A stretch of 64,000 nt of DNA. Origin: Armatimonadota bacterium. Its GTDB lineage: Bacteria > Armatimonadota > Zipacnadia > Zipacnadales > JABUFB01. The notes under the pieces were generated by a model that was not told where the DNA came from, did not search any database, and saw only the letters and a list, made by a program, of their open reading frames with translations. Below, one piece after another: positions 53,220 through 61,468 of the stretch. A program made the translations under genes and the position numbers. Within the stretch, counting starts at the first letter, position 1, and each line of letters begins with the position of its first letter. The DNA lies in the NCBI GenBank assembly GCA_013314775.1, contig JABUFB010000015.1:1-64000 (forward strand), written 5' to 3'.

Positions 53220-53966
53220 CTACGCGATGTCCACGATCAGCACCTCCGGCTCGCGGTCTGCGGCCAGGGCCACTATCTCCCCGTGGGCGTTTGAGACCAC
53301 GCTGCATCCACCAAATGTGTATCCCGTCCATGGCCCGTGGCCGATGATCCCTACGCAGTCCGTCCCCACCACCGGGCAACCCACTCGCAGCGCTGCATTC
53401 GTCACGACTTCAGCCAGCTTCTCGGAATGTTCCGGCCACTGGTGGGGTTCAGCAGCCCAGCCGTACGGGACCAGGAGAAGGTCGGGTTTGAGCGATGCCA
53501 TCCGATCCAGGACAGGGGAGAGAAATGTATCTGCGCAGATGAGCAAGCCCACTGTGCCGAACTCGGTTTCCGCCACCTGGATGTCGGCGATGCTGCCGCG
53601 GGTGTAGGGCGGCGTCAAAAGGTGGGTGAGGGTGTTGATCTTCCGGTGCTTCAGGATGATCTCGCCCTCGGGTGAGACAAGGACCGCGCTGTCGTACAGG
53701 TCGGCGCCGGACTTCTCCGCAAGCCCTGCACAGATGAACATGGAAAGCTCGCGGGCGCGCTCAGCGAGGTGATCAGTCCAGGCGCCGGGGATTGCGGGAG
53801 CGCGGTGGTAGGCGTCCGGGTTTACCCAGCCCAGAAATGCGGTTTCGGGGAAACACGCAAGGCGCGCGCCTGCCGCATGGGCCTGGATGAGCGCGCGATC
53901 CATGCGGTGCATGTTGCCCTCAAGGTCACTGGGGAGGCATAGGATCTGGCAGACGGCGGCTATCAT
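53220..53966 (-). CDS. carbon-nitrogen hydrolase (nitrilase superfamily)
   Basis: A 248-residue nitrilase-fold amidase. The catalytic triad is intact: Glu in CFPETAFLGW, Lys in LKHRKIN and Cys in GLLICADTF. VPYGWAAEP follows the nucleophile as in many amidases. It would hydrolyse a carboxamide or carbamoyl group in the cytoplasm; the substrate cannot be assigned. The gene is convergent with lptD (70 bp apart) and divergent from nothing close. The ATG at 53966 has no strong Shine-Dalgarno. Confidence 0.87.
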   Translation of the reverse strand: MIAAVCQILCLPSDLEGNMHRMDRALIQAHAAGARLACFPETAFLGWVNPDAYHRAPAIPGAWTDHLAERARELSMFICAGLAEKSGADLYDSAVLVSPEGEIILKHRKINTLTHLLTPPYTRGSIADIQVAETEFGTVGLLICADTFLSPVLDRMASLKPDLLLVPYGWAAEPHQWPEHSEKLAEVVTNAALRVGCPVVGTDCVGIIGHGPWTGYTFGGCSVVSNAHGEIVALAADREPEVLIVDIA

Positions 53967-54109
53967 GGCAGGCTTCCGTTTGGGCGTATCGGATATGGGA
54001 CGGCGACGGCGGTCTCATCCCCGCGTTCCGTGGCCGGAACGCTTCCTCATCTCCCTCGCCGCGATGGCGGTTGGGATGATGGGGGAGCTACGACACACGC
54101 CGCGCCTCA

Positions 54110-54841
54110 TCAGCGCAGGGGCCACAGGACGACGAGCACATCCATGGACGTCGCCACCAGCCAGTGCAGGAGCCACGTGCCCACGAAGGAGCGGCCGCGG
54201 TAGGCCATGAGGCCGAGGGCGATGCCGCAAATGATGGATGACCAGGCCTCCGCTTCAATCTTCGGATAGTGCATCATCGCGAAGGGAATGGTCTGCACCA
54301 GGATGGCGGTGCCCGGCCCCAGTCGTGGCGCCAGGGCGAACAGCATGAACCCGCGGAAGAACCACTCCCACGCGAAGAAATAGACCAGCCATCCGCCTGC
54401 GGACAAGAGCAGGTAGCCTGCGTGAATCCGGGCCAGGCTGAACCGCGGGTAGTACATGGCGAATCCGGGGTCGCGGGAGACGAGAATAATCAGCGGAGCC
54501 ATCCCGACAAAGAAGACAGCGAAATAGCGCCCCCACGTGGAAAAGTCGCCCCACTGCAGGCCGTAGCGCGTCAGCGGCTCTTTCCAGCCAAAGCGGATGA
54601 TGAGGGCCGGGACGCAGAACAGCACCAGGAAGTTGACGCCGAACCAGACGAACAGGCCCCAGTCAGCGTCCATGTTGCGCGGGCGGCCGTGGAAGAAGAC
54701 GAGGCTCAGTCCGACCGCGGCGTAAAACAGGCACACGGCCTCGCGCGCCTGGTCGGCATCGCGGAGCAGGCCAAGGCGCGCGAGGAGGGGTTCGCGTGGT
54801 GTTGGCCGGTCGACGGGAACCTGCGGCGGGTCCTGGCTCAT
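54110..54841 (-). CDS. CPBP family intramembrane protein (Rce1-like)
   Basis: A 243-residue membrane protein with about six helices. The CPBP motifs are FAWEWFFRGF (motif 1, E..xxFRG with the first Glu of the usual EE replaced by Trp), FAMMHYPK (motif 2 His) and HWLVATSMD (motif 3 His, Asp in place of Asn). Members are membrane metalloprotease-like proteins that process prenylated or bacteriocin-type peptides or serve as scaffolds. The changes leave activity uncertain. Its ATG overlaps the stop of the upstream kinase in an ATGA arrangement (54838-54841), so the two are translationally coupled. Confidence 0.8.
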   Translation of the reverse strand: MSQDPPQVPVDRPTPREPLLARLGLLRDADQAREAVCLFYAAVGLSLVFFHGRPRNMDADWGLFVWFGVNFLVLFCVPALIIRFGWKEPLTRYGLQWGDFSTWGRYFAVFFVGMAPLIILVSRDPGFAMYYPRFSLARIHAGYLLLSAGGWLVYFFAWEWFFRGFMLFALAPRLGPGTAILVQTIPFAMMHYPKIEAEAWSSIICGIALGLMAYRGRSFVGTWLLHWLVATSMDVLVVLWPLR

Positions 54842-55866
54842 GGGGCCTGCCAGACCTCCAGACCCCGGAAGTCAAACCCGAAGCTGATGATGCGGCCGCC
54901 GGCGGCTTCGAGGGCCCGGGAAACTGCGGCTTCGGCGTCATCCGCGCACAAGAATAGCAGACAGCCTCCACCGCCCGCTCCGCAGACCTTTGCAGCCACC
55001 GCACCGGCGTTGATGCCCGCGTCGCGCAATGCCTGGAGACGCTCGGTGACCACGCCGGGGGCGAGCATTGACCGGGCCTGCCATTCCTCTTCGAGTAGCT
55101 CACCCAGCCACGCGATATCTGCGCCGATCAGAGCGCGACGGATGTCCATGGCAACGCGCTTCACCGTGCGTAAGGCTCCGCAGACCACAGGGTCATTGGA
55201 CTCATAGGCGGAGATCATGCGCTGATTCGTGTCTCCGCTCAGACGCGACTGCCCCGAATAGCACAGCAGCAGGTGCTTGTGGAGTTCCAGGCGTACTTCA
55301 GGCCGCAACTCCAGGGGCTCCACGATCACCCGGTGCTCATCGTAGAACTCCATGTAGTTGAAGCCGCCCACTGCCGCCGCGTACTGGTCCTGCTTCCCAC
55401 CGACGATGCCCAGATCGTGCTCGAGATTGCAGGCCATTTCGGCGATCTCAAAGCGGCTCAGGCACTGGCGGCGATTGTCTGTTGCCGATGCCTTGAGCCG
55501 GTCCAGCAGGCCCAGCAGCGCCACGCCCACCGATGCCGACGAGCCCGTGCCGGAACCTGGAGGCGCGTCGCAGCGTACGTTCACGCAGATCCCGCCCGGC
55601 AAGTCCAGGGCGCGAATGGCAGCCTTTAGCAAGTCCAGATTGCCGTCATACTCAAGCTCGCGGATGTTCGCGGCCTCGACGAACTGTTCGAGGTCCTGGG
55701 AGACGATCCGGAAGCCGTTGCCCTCGCAGCGTGTGAGGGAGCAGTAGGCATAGCGATCGATTGCGGCGCTCACCACCGCGCCGCCCTCGCGCTTGCGGAA
55801 GGAGGGCAGGTCCGTGGTGCCGCCTGCGAAGTCGATTCGTGTGGGTGCGCGGGCGCGTATTGGCAT
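54838..55866 (-). CDS. GHMP-family sugar kinase (heptose/fucose kinase-like)
   Basis: A 342-residue GHMP kinase. Motif 1 is RIDFAGGTTDLPSF, motif 2 PPGSGTGSSASVGVALLG (phosphate loop) and motif 3 CGAGGGGCLLF. The FAGGTTDLPSF version and the GGxVVSAAIDRYAY that follows are typical of HddA-like D-glycero-alpha-D-manno-heptose 7-phosphate kinases and related fucokinases. It may feed an activated sugar for LPS or S-layer glycan. Start 55866 has AGGAGAT 8 nt upstream; the longer frame adds 29 non-conserved residues. It overlaps the CPBP gene by 4 bp. Confidence 0.85.
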   Translation of the reverse strand: MPIRARAPTRIDFAGGTTDLPSFRKREGGAVVSAAIDRYAYCSLTRCEGNGFRIVSQDLEQFVEAANIRELEYDGNLDLLKAAIRALDLPGGICVNVRCDAPPGSGTGSSASVGVALLGLLDRLKASATDNRRQCLSRFEIAEMACNLEHDLGIVGGKQDQYAAAVGGFNYMEFYDEHRVIVEPLELRPEVRLELHKHLLLCYSGQSRLSGDTNQRMISAYESNDPVVCGALRTVKRVAMDIRRALIGADIAWLGELLEEEWQARSMLAPGVVTERLQALRDAGINAGAVAAKVCGAGGGGCLLFLCADDAEAAVSRALEAAGGRIISFGFDFRGLEVWQAP

Positions 55867-55975
55867 CGATCCGATCTCCTGAATTGCTCCGGCAATGGGT
55901 TGCAGAGGGGGCAGATTGCCTTCGTCCTCTCGACCCGTGGAGATCCCCAACATTCCGTGGGAAATCCGGGGACCA

Positions 55976-56695
55976 CTACTTGAGCTTGTATGTCAGGCCG
56001 ATCCACTGGGTCCGGTCTGAATTGGGGACTGTGTTTCCATACCACAGACGGTAGCCGACGCCAATGCGTTCGCTGGCCTGGTAATCCACGTTGACGTCCC
56101 AGGAGTAGCGGAAGCGGTCTTCGCGCAGGCGCACGCTTCCCAGGGCGCCGTATTCGCCCTTGGGCCCGGTCCGCACCTTCCACTGGCTGCCGATTTGCTT
56201 CTCGAAGCCGACCTCGAAGCCGATGTCGCCCACCCAGCTCTCGCCGGTCTGGATGTCTTTGCTCACGCCCGCAGTGGCCTCGAAGAAGCCGTAACGCCTT
56301 TTCTGGCGGAATCCGGCGGCGACAAGCGTGTGGACGCTGTCGAGGCTGTGGTCGCCCTCAGTCTGGATCAGGTAAACCGGGGACCACTTGCGCAGGACTT
56401 TGCCGTAATCCGTGTCCAGCAGGCGCGTGCCTGTGCGCAGGCGGTCCAGTTTGGCCGTATCGCTCTTGGAGTAGTCGGAATCGAGAGTGAATTGGAAAGT
56501 GCGGTCCCACATCTCGCGGTCCCAGCCTCCGTCGAGGCTCCATGATAGCGTGGTATTGGTGTCTCCGCCGCCTTTGGTCTCGGTGGCGCTGAGAAGGATC
56601 TGGAACTTGCTGGTGTTCCAGTCCGCCTGGGAAATTGCCGCTACGGCCATGAGCGCGAAAGACAATTTGGCGGTTCGCAGTGCCCCGTTGCTCAT
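55976..56695 (-). CDS. DUF481-like outer-membrane beta-barrel protein
   Basis: A 239-residue exported protein with a signal peptide (cut near ISQA, about residue 22). The rest is a run of amphipathic strands with aromatic ends (FQILLSATETKGGGDTNTT, YGFFEATAGVSKDI, VGDIGFEVGFEKQI) finishing WIGLTYKLK, a typical barrel C-terminus. WNTSKFQILLSATETKGGG and the salt-induced-type repeats resemble DUF481/YdiY. Function is unknown. GGAGG lies 6 nt before ATG 56695. It is divergent from mraZ; the 304-bp gap 56696-56999 contains the mraZ promoter. Confidence 0.72.
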   Translation of the reverse strand: MSNGALRTAKLSFALMAVAAISQADWNTSKFQILLSATETKGGGDTNTTLSWSLDGGWDREMWDRTFQFTLDSDYSKSDTAKLDRLRTGTRLLDTDYGKVLRKWSPVYLIQTEGDHSLDSVHTLVAAGFRQKRRYGFFEATAGVSKDIQTGESWVGDIGFEVGFEKQIGSQWKVRTGPKGEYGALGSVRLREDRFRYSWDVNVDYQASERIGVGYRLWYGNTVPNSDRTQWIGLTYKLK

Positions 56696-56899
56696 GCAAT
56701 TCCTCCCTGCTTTCGGCTGCTCCGACGACACCAGTTCGCCCCGCGCATCGGAGGGACCTTCCCGGTGAGATGTGTGGGAGGGGGGCCTGGCTTCCGGGGA
56801 GACGTGGGAACTGACTCCAAGAATTGTTGCTTGCACCACACAATATCCCGTGCAGATTTGAGCTAAAGAACTAATCCGCTGTATTTTGCTTGATTTTGC

Positions 56900-56928
56900 T
56901 TGACAGCTACCCCGAACTGCGCTACTAT
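56900..56928 (+). promoter_or_regulatory. promoter of the mraZ division/cell-wall cluster
   Basis: Consensus -35 TTGACA (56900-56905), 17 bp, -10 TACTAT (56923-56928). Two tandem copies of TTTTGCTTGA (56884-56903) run into the -35. Just downstream, G-runs GGGG-TAC-GGGG-CT-GGG (56932-56947) are candidates for MraZ binding. Confidence 0.8.
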
Positions 56929-56999
56929 GCAGGGGTACGGGGCTGGGCAGATTGCTCAGGAGCCGTCGGCAGAGGGAGAAACCACAGGGAGGAAAAGCG

Positions 57000-57497
57000 G
57001 TGTCTGAGCCCGTCGGGGCGTTCTCGCGGAAACTGGACACCAATTGGCGGGTAGCGATGCCCGAGCCGCTGCTAGACATCTACCCCCGTAAGCTCGTCCT
57101 CTGCCGTGGCTTCGACCGATCGATCCGCATCTATCGGACGGACAAGTGGGAGAAGTTCGAGGCTGAACTGCAGAAGCTCAACTTGAACAATCCCAAGCAC
57201 GCCAAGTACGCCCGTTTCTTTCGCTCAATGGCCCAGACCATCCAGCTTGACACGAACAACCGCTTCCGCTTTTCGGACCCCCTGATGCAATGGGCCGGTC
57301 TCGGGGAGAACAACCGGAACGTGGTGATCTACGACGCGGGCGAGTACCTCGAGTGCTGGGAAGAGGAATGGTGGATCCAGTTCAGTCGCGCGGAGGCCGA
57401 GGAGATCAAAGAACTGGCGCAGGAGATATACGGGGGTGCGCCGGCCACCTCCCATGAGCAGGGAATCGATCCGACACAAGCCGGTCCTGGTCAGTGA
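57000..57497 (+). CDS. mraZ: MraZ transcriptional regulator
   Basis: A 165-residue protein with two SpoVT/AbrB-like beta halves: FSRKLDTNWRVAMPEPLL (usual DxKGRxxxPxxxR) and QTIQLDTNNRFRFSDPLMQWAGL. The central GRxxxP is replaced in both halves by NWRVAMP and NNRFRFS, a divergence from the E. coli consensus. MraZ binds repeats upstream of its own gene and controls the division cluster. GTG 57000 is the start: AGGGAGG lies 8 nt upstream. The coding end overlaps rsmH by 44 bp. Confidence 0.88.
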   Translation: MSEPVGAFSRKLDTNWRVAMPEPLLDIYPRKLVLCRGFDRSIRIYRTDKWEKFEAELQKLNLNNPKHAKYARFFRSMAQTIQLDTNNRFRFSDPLMQWAGLGENNRNVVIYDAGEYLECWEEEWWIQFSRAEAEEIKELAQEIYGGAPATSHEQGIDPTQAGPGQ

Positions 57498-58422
57498 GGT
57501 CCTGCGGCACCTTCAGCCGCAGCCGGGCAAGACGATCCTTGACCTGACGCTCGGATCGGGCGGGCACGCCAAGCACATCCTGGAGCATGGTGCGGCTGTC
57601 ATCGGTGTTGACCGGGACAGGGAAGCGCTGGAGAGGGCTCGGGGAGTGCTGGCCGAGTACGGCGATCGAGTGACGTATGTGTGGGGGAGGATGTCACAGG
57701 CGAGGGAGTTGTTGGGGGGGCTCGGGATTTCCTCGGTGGATGGTTGCCTGATCGACGTGGGAATCTCGATGGATCAGATGTTTGATATGGACCGCGGGTT
57801 CAGCGCAGCGAGTACGACGTCGCTGGACATGAGGCAGGATAGATCAGAAGCAGGGTCGTTGACGGCGTACAGGATTGTGAATGAGTACCTTGAAAGCAGC
57901 CTCAACCGAGTACTGTCCGTCGTTGGGCGAGGGCGGGAGGCACGCGCGGTGGCAAGGCGCATCGTGCGAGCGCGGCAAAAACGCCCCATCCAGTCCACGG
58001 CGCAGCTGGCAGAGGTAATCACCTCGGCGATGGGGCCCGCGGCCAAACCGATGGATGCCGCGCGGTACCTGAAAGCGATTCTTGATGAGGTGAATCAGAC
58101 GCTCCCCGAACTGCGCCAGGGCATTGAGGCGGCCGTACACCTCCTCCGAACAACCGGCATGGCTAACCTGGTCGTCTTGACCTGGAACAGTAGTGAGCAC
58201 CGCGTGTCGCGCCAGGCGTTGAGACAGCTCGAGAAGCCATGCGTGTGCCCCCCGGCTCTCGCCGTGTGTTCCTGCGGGAGGAAGCCTTTGGTGCGGATTA
58301 CCACTCCCAAGCTGGTGAGTCCCACTGAGGAGGAGATTCGAGAGAATCCCGCTGCACGTTCGGCGAGACTCTATGCCGCTGTGCGTCTGGAGGAGCCAGA
58401 CGAAGAAGCCCGGCAGGGGTAG
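57454..58422 (+). CDS. rsmH: 16S rRNA m4C1402 methyltransferase
   Basis: A 322-residue SAM-dependent methyltransferase. Features: RHKPVLVSEVL at the N-terminus, ILDLTLGSGGHAKHIL (SAM loop), GVDRDREAL, LIDVGISMDQMFDMDRGFS (usual DLGVSSxQLDxxxRGFS) and LDMRQDRSE. It methylates N4 of C1402 in the 16S rRNA P-site. The C-terminal part contains a less usual Cys-rich stretch (CVCPPALAVCSCG), reminiscent of the usual HPPxCPCGxxP... region. ATG 57454 overlaps the end of mraZ by 44 bp. It is followed by a 476-bp gap before ftsL. Confidence 0.92.
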   Translation: MSRESIRHKPVLVSEVLRHLQPQPGKTILDLTLGSGGHAKHILEHGAAVIGVDRDREALERARGVLAEYGDRVTYVWGRMSQARELLGGLGISSVDGCLIDVGISMDQMFDMDRGFSAASTTSLDMRQDRSEAGSLTAYRIVNEYLESSLNRVLSVVGRGREARAVARRIVRARQKRPIQSTAQLAEVITSAMGPAAKPMDAARYLKAILDEVNQTLPELRQGIEAAVHLLRTTGMANLVVLTWNSSEHRVSRQALRQLEKPCVCPPALAVCSCGRKPLVRITTPKLVSPTEEEIRENPAARSARLYAAVRLEEPDEEARQG

Positions 58423-58898
58423 ACGTTCTCCCAACAGGAAGAACGGTCAACACGGCCTACGCGACAGGACGGTACGCGACTTCAGTTTTCCGGGGGAGTT
58501 TTAGCGCAACCCCCTCGGGAGCCACGAGGAACGGGCGACGACCGTACACGAAGCAATGGCCGCACTATAACATCGCAGCCCATCATCGCAGCCGACGCAA
58601 ACCCAACACTGCAGAAAATGTAGCACATCGAAGCTCAGACGGTCAAGCGCCCAAGGAACGCAGCCCATCATCGTAGCCCCGACCGAACCCTATATTGCAC
58701 GACAGTCGTTCGCCCGTTCCTCCACACAATGCGCTGACAGGCAGCAGAGACCGATCCGCGCAGTCGGGGACATTGCCAAATCCGACAACAGCAATCCACG
58801 AGACGTGCCTTGAATAGACATGATGCTTGGGCCGCGGCGACATCCGTCGAGGACTCGCCGAACTGGAAGGCACTGTCGAGACTGGGGGTCCGGAGGGC
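58423..58898. other. 476-bp gap between rsmH and ftsL
   Basis: An unusually long break inside a division cluster. No convincing gene is seen on either strand. Contents: a small hairpin CGTTCT/AGAACG directly after rsmH, a GGGGG/CCCCC stem around 58492-58515, and a direct repeat described separately. A TTG at 58827 could begin a longer ftsL. Confidence 0.5.
58575..58699 (+). repeat. imperfect direct repeat, two 40-bp units
   Basis: Units at 58575-58613 and 58660-58699, 85 bp apart. Both begin GCAGCCCATCATCG(C/T)AGCC, continue with GAC and AA.CC, and end in TGCA. Two units only, so not an array. Confidence 0.55.
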
Positions 58899-59351
58899 AT
58901 GGCCGGGATAACCATCGAGTTTGACGATCGCAGGCATGGCGGGGAGTCGAAGCTGTCCGGGTACCTCTGGGACATTGTGGCGCTGTGCATCGCCGGGCTT
59001 GCCCTGGGCTACCTGTTGCTGATGTCTCGGGCAGTCTGTCTTGATGAGCAGCTCTGCGAGATGGAGCGAGAGATCACCCAGCTTGAGGGCCAGCTTGTGC
59101 TGGCAAAGCAGGAACTATACAGTGTACTGACGCCCCAGGCGCTGGGTATCGATCCGGACGCGGTGCAGGCCAGTCGTTCACCCGAAGACAGTGAGCCGGT
59201 GGTCACGCCGCCATTGCCACCTGTGGAGCCCTCGGTGATGCTGAGTGTAGCGGGTGGCGATGCTCCTGAACTTGGCGGTCCCGCGCTGGCTCGCAGCGAT
59301 GGTCACGAAATTCGAACAGACCCGGAGAGAATTGCCCGGACGGGGCAATGA
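58899..59351 (+). CDS. ftsL: FtsL-like divisome protein
   Basis: A 150-residue bitopic protein: short cytoplasmic N-terminus, one helix (LWDIVALCIAGLALGYLLLM), then a leucine-zipper-type coiled coil (LDEQLCEMEREITQLEGQLVLAKQEL) ending YSVLTPQALGI, the pattern of FtsL/DivIC. A proline-rich tail of about 70 residues extends beyond the usual length. Identification rests on topology and position ahead of ftsI. The start is uncertain: GGAGGG touches ATG 58899, and TTG 58827 would add 24 residues. Confidence 0.72.
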   Translation: MAGITIEFDDRRHGGESKLSGYLWDIVALCIAGLALGYLLLMSRAVCLDEQLCEMEREITQLEGQLVLAKQELYSVLTPQALGIDPDAVQASRSPEDSEPVVTPPLPPVEPSVMLSVAGGDAPELGGPALARSDGHEIRTDPERIARTGQ

Positions 59352-59383
59352 GAAAACGCGGCGCGCCACGGCGCGCCGTTTTC
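59352..59383 (+). terminator. strong hairpin between ftsL and ftsI
   Basis: GAAAACG-GGCGCGCC pairs with GGCGCGCCGTTTTC around a 2-nt core with one bulged C. It begins at the base after the ftsL stop and ends in TTTTC, so it looks like a terminator or attenuator inside the operon. Confidence 0.6.
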
Positions 59384-59443
59384 GCCGCAAGAGGGTAGCC
59401 TGCCGTGGACAGGCGCCGTTCGGTAGAGGGAGGGAGGGGCGCC

Positions 59444-61399
59444 GTGACTGCTTCGCGCGATATGTCCCGTCGGGCGCGGGCCATGCTCGCGGCCCTCGGC
59501 TGCGCATGCCTCATACTGTTCCTCCGCGTCGCGCACATCCAGACTTACGCTCGCAGTTTTTACATCGAAAATGCCCGGCATCCCGGGACGTCCACGCAGG
59601 TGCTTGACGGGGCCCGTGGACGCATCACAGATCGGCATCTGTACCCACTTGCGCAGACCGTGGCTTTCGTGCGCGTGGAGGCCTCCCCGAAAGCGATTCG
59701 TGAACGGACGCTGAAGGCTCGCGAGGTCAAGTCCGAGCAGGTCCCGCAGGTTGACCTGCAGCGTGTCGGCAGTATCCGGCAAGCGGCACAGGTGATTGCG
59801 GCGACGCTAGGGCTGGATGAGCGCGAGGTGCTCCGGAAGCTGTGCGAGCCCAAGGTCCGGATGGTTGAGGACAAGGAACGCCCTGGCAAGAGAAGGAAAG
59901 TTGTGGAAACCTATCAGGCGGCTGAGCACGTGGTGATCGCGCAGCAAGTGCGCCCGGAGCATGTCCAGAAACTGCGCGAGACCTTATCCGCTCTCAAATT
60001 CGGCGGCCTGTCGTACCGACCCATCACTCGGCGGTACTACCCAGCGGGTCCCCTGTGCGCAAATGCCCTTGGTTACTGTCGGATTCCGGATGACCCGCTC
60101 TCACCGGCTCTCCCTGCAAAGGGCATCGAGCTCCTGTACGCCAGTGTCACCGCAGGGCAAAGCGTGGCGATTCGGCAGCCTTTCGATGCCTGGGGCCGGC
60201 GCATCATGCGGCGAGACATGGGCGAGAGACCCCGGGCGCTGCCGGGCAAAGACCTCGTGCTCACCATCGACATGGGCACCCAGGAGATCGTGGAAGAAGA
60301 GCTCAACCGTTGCTGTGAGCTGCGGGATCCCGTTGGCGCCAACGTAACTGTGATCGGGGTGCAGACGGGCGAAATCCTGGCCATCTCATGCCGCCCCAAT
60401 TTCGACCCCAATGACTTGAAGCCCCACGTGGTCAAAGCAGAGCCAGGCAGGAAGCCGCCCGATCCGTTGGAACATACGCGCAATCGCATCACGAACCTAC
60501 CGATGGACCCCGGCAGCACTTTCAAGATCCTGACGGTGGCCGCGGCGCTTGAGGCCGGGGTAATCAGCGAGCACTCGGTGCTCCACTGCTCAGGCACCCG
60601 GCAGGTCGGTGGGCACCCGCTTGGTTGCTGGGGCAAGTATCGGCATCAGGGTCATGGTGCGCAGACTCCTGCTCAGGTGCTGGCGAACTCATGCAATCTG
60701 GCGGCTGCCGAGATTGCGCTGCGGCTTGATCCGGAATGGTTCTGCGAGTTCCTTAGGCGTTGCGGGATCGGTCAGGTGCCCCATTCGGGACTGGCTGAGG
60801 AGCACCCGGGGAAGCTGCGCAACCCCAAGACGATGCGGGAACGCGACATCGCCTGTCTTGGGTTTGGTCAGGGGGTTCAGGTGTCAGACCTGCAGCTTGC
60901 GGTTGCGGTGTCGGCGATCCTGAACGACGGGATCATGGTTCAACCCCACGTGGTGCGGTCCATCTACGACAGCGCACGAGGCGTCCGGTACCCGGTTGAG
61001 CCAAAGGCGGTCCGGCGCGTGTGCAGCCCGCGCACATCCCGCCTTGTGCGCGAGATGATGCGATATGTAGTGGATAAAGGCACAGGGAAGAAGGCAGCGA
61101 TCGATGGCGTGGCGGTGGGCGGCAAGACGGCAACCGCCCAGATATGGGACCCCGATGCGGGCCGATGGATGGACGGGCCGCGCGACTACGTGATGGCGTT
61201 CATGCTCGCAGCGCCAGTGGATCGCAAGCCGGACTTCCTCATTCTCGTGACAGTTGAGCGGCCAAAGGTGGGAGAACACGGTTCGGAAGTCGCAGCACCC
61301 ATCGCAAGACGGATCGCCGAGCACCTGTTGCGGCAACCGGAATTGTTCACGCCGTCGGATCAAACTGAGAGCCCGGATCCGGATCGTCCCCCGGTGTGA
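59444..61399 (+). CDS. ftsI: FtsI-type penicillin-binding protein (class B transpeptidase)
   Basis: A 651-residue septal peptidoglycan transpeptidase. One N-terminal helix (AMLAALGCACLILFLRVAHIQ), a pedestal domain starting DGARGRITDRHLYPLA (usual RGxIxDRxGxxLA), then the transpeptidase domain with SxxK in DPGSTFKIL and SxN in ANSCNLAA. The third motif reads GGKTATAQ: the usual KTG is KTA. The protein cross-links septal peptidoglycan. GTG 59444 is chosen because GGGAGGGG lies just upstream; GTG 59405 would add 13 residues. It lies between ftsL and murE. Confidence 0.92.
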   Translation: MTASRDMSRRARAMLAALGCACLILFLRVAHIQTYARSFYIENARHPGTSTQVLDGARGRITDRHLYPLAQTVAFVRVEASPKAIRERTLKAREVKSEQVPQVDLQRVGSIRQAAQVIAATLGLDEREVLRKLCEPKVRMVEDKERPGKRRKVVETYQAAEHVVIAQQVRPEHVQKLRETLSALKFGGLSYRPITRRYYPAGPLCANALGYCRIPDDPLSPALPAKGIELLYASVTAGQSVAIRQPFDAWGRRIMRRDMGERPRALPGKDLVLTIDMGTQEIVEEELNRCCELRDPVGANVTVIGVQTGEILAISCRPNFDPNDLKPHVVKAEPGRKPPDPLEHTRNRITNLPMDPGSTFKILTVAAALEAGVISEHSVLHCSGTRQVGGHPLGCWGKYRHQGHGAQTPAQVLANSCNLAAAEIALRLDPEWFCEFLRRCGIGQVPHSGLAEEHPGKLRNPKTMRERDIACLGFGQGVQVSDLQLAVAVSAILNDGIMVQPHVVRSIYDSARGVRYPVEPKAVRRVCSPRTSRLVREMMRYVVDKGTGKKAAIDGVAVGGKTATAQIWDPDAGRWMDGPRDYVMAFMLAAPVDRKPDFLILVTVERPKVGEHGSEVAAPIARRIAEHLLRQPELFTPSDQTESPDPDRPPV

Positions 61400-61468
61400 T
61401 AACCAGCCAGGCCGTGGCCCCGATGATTACGGACGGGCGACGAGGCGAGTACGAAGGAAGTGGAACGA

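Noticed and set aside
58575-58699. CRISPR array
   Set aside because: Only two imperfect 40-bp units 85 bp apart, and no cas genes. No other array-like structure exists in the window.
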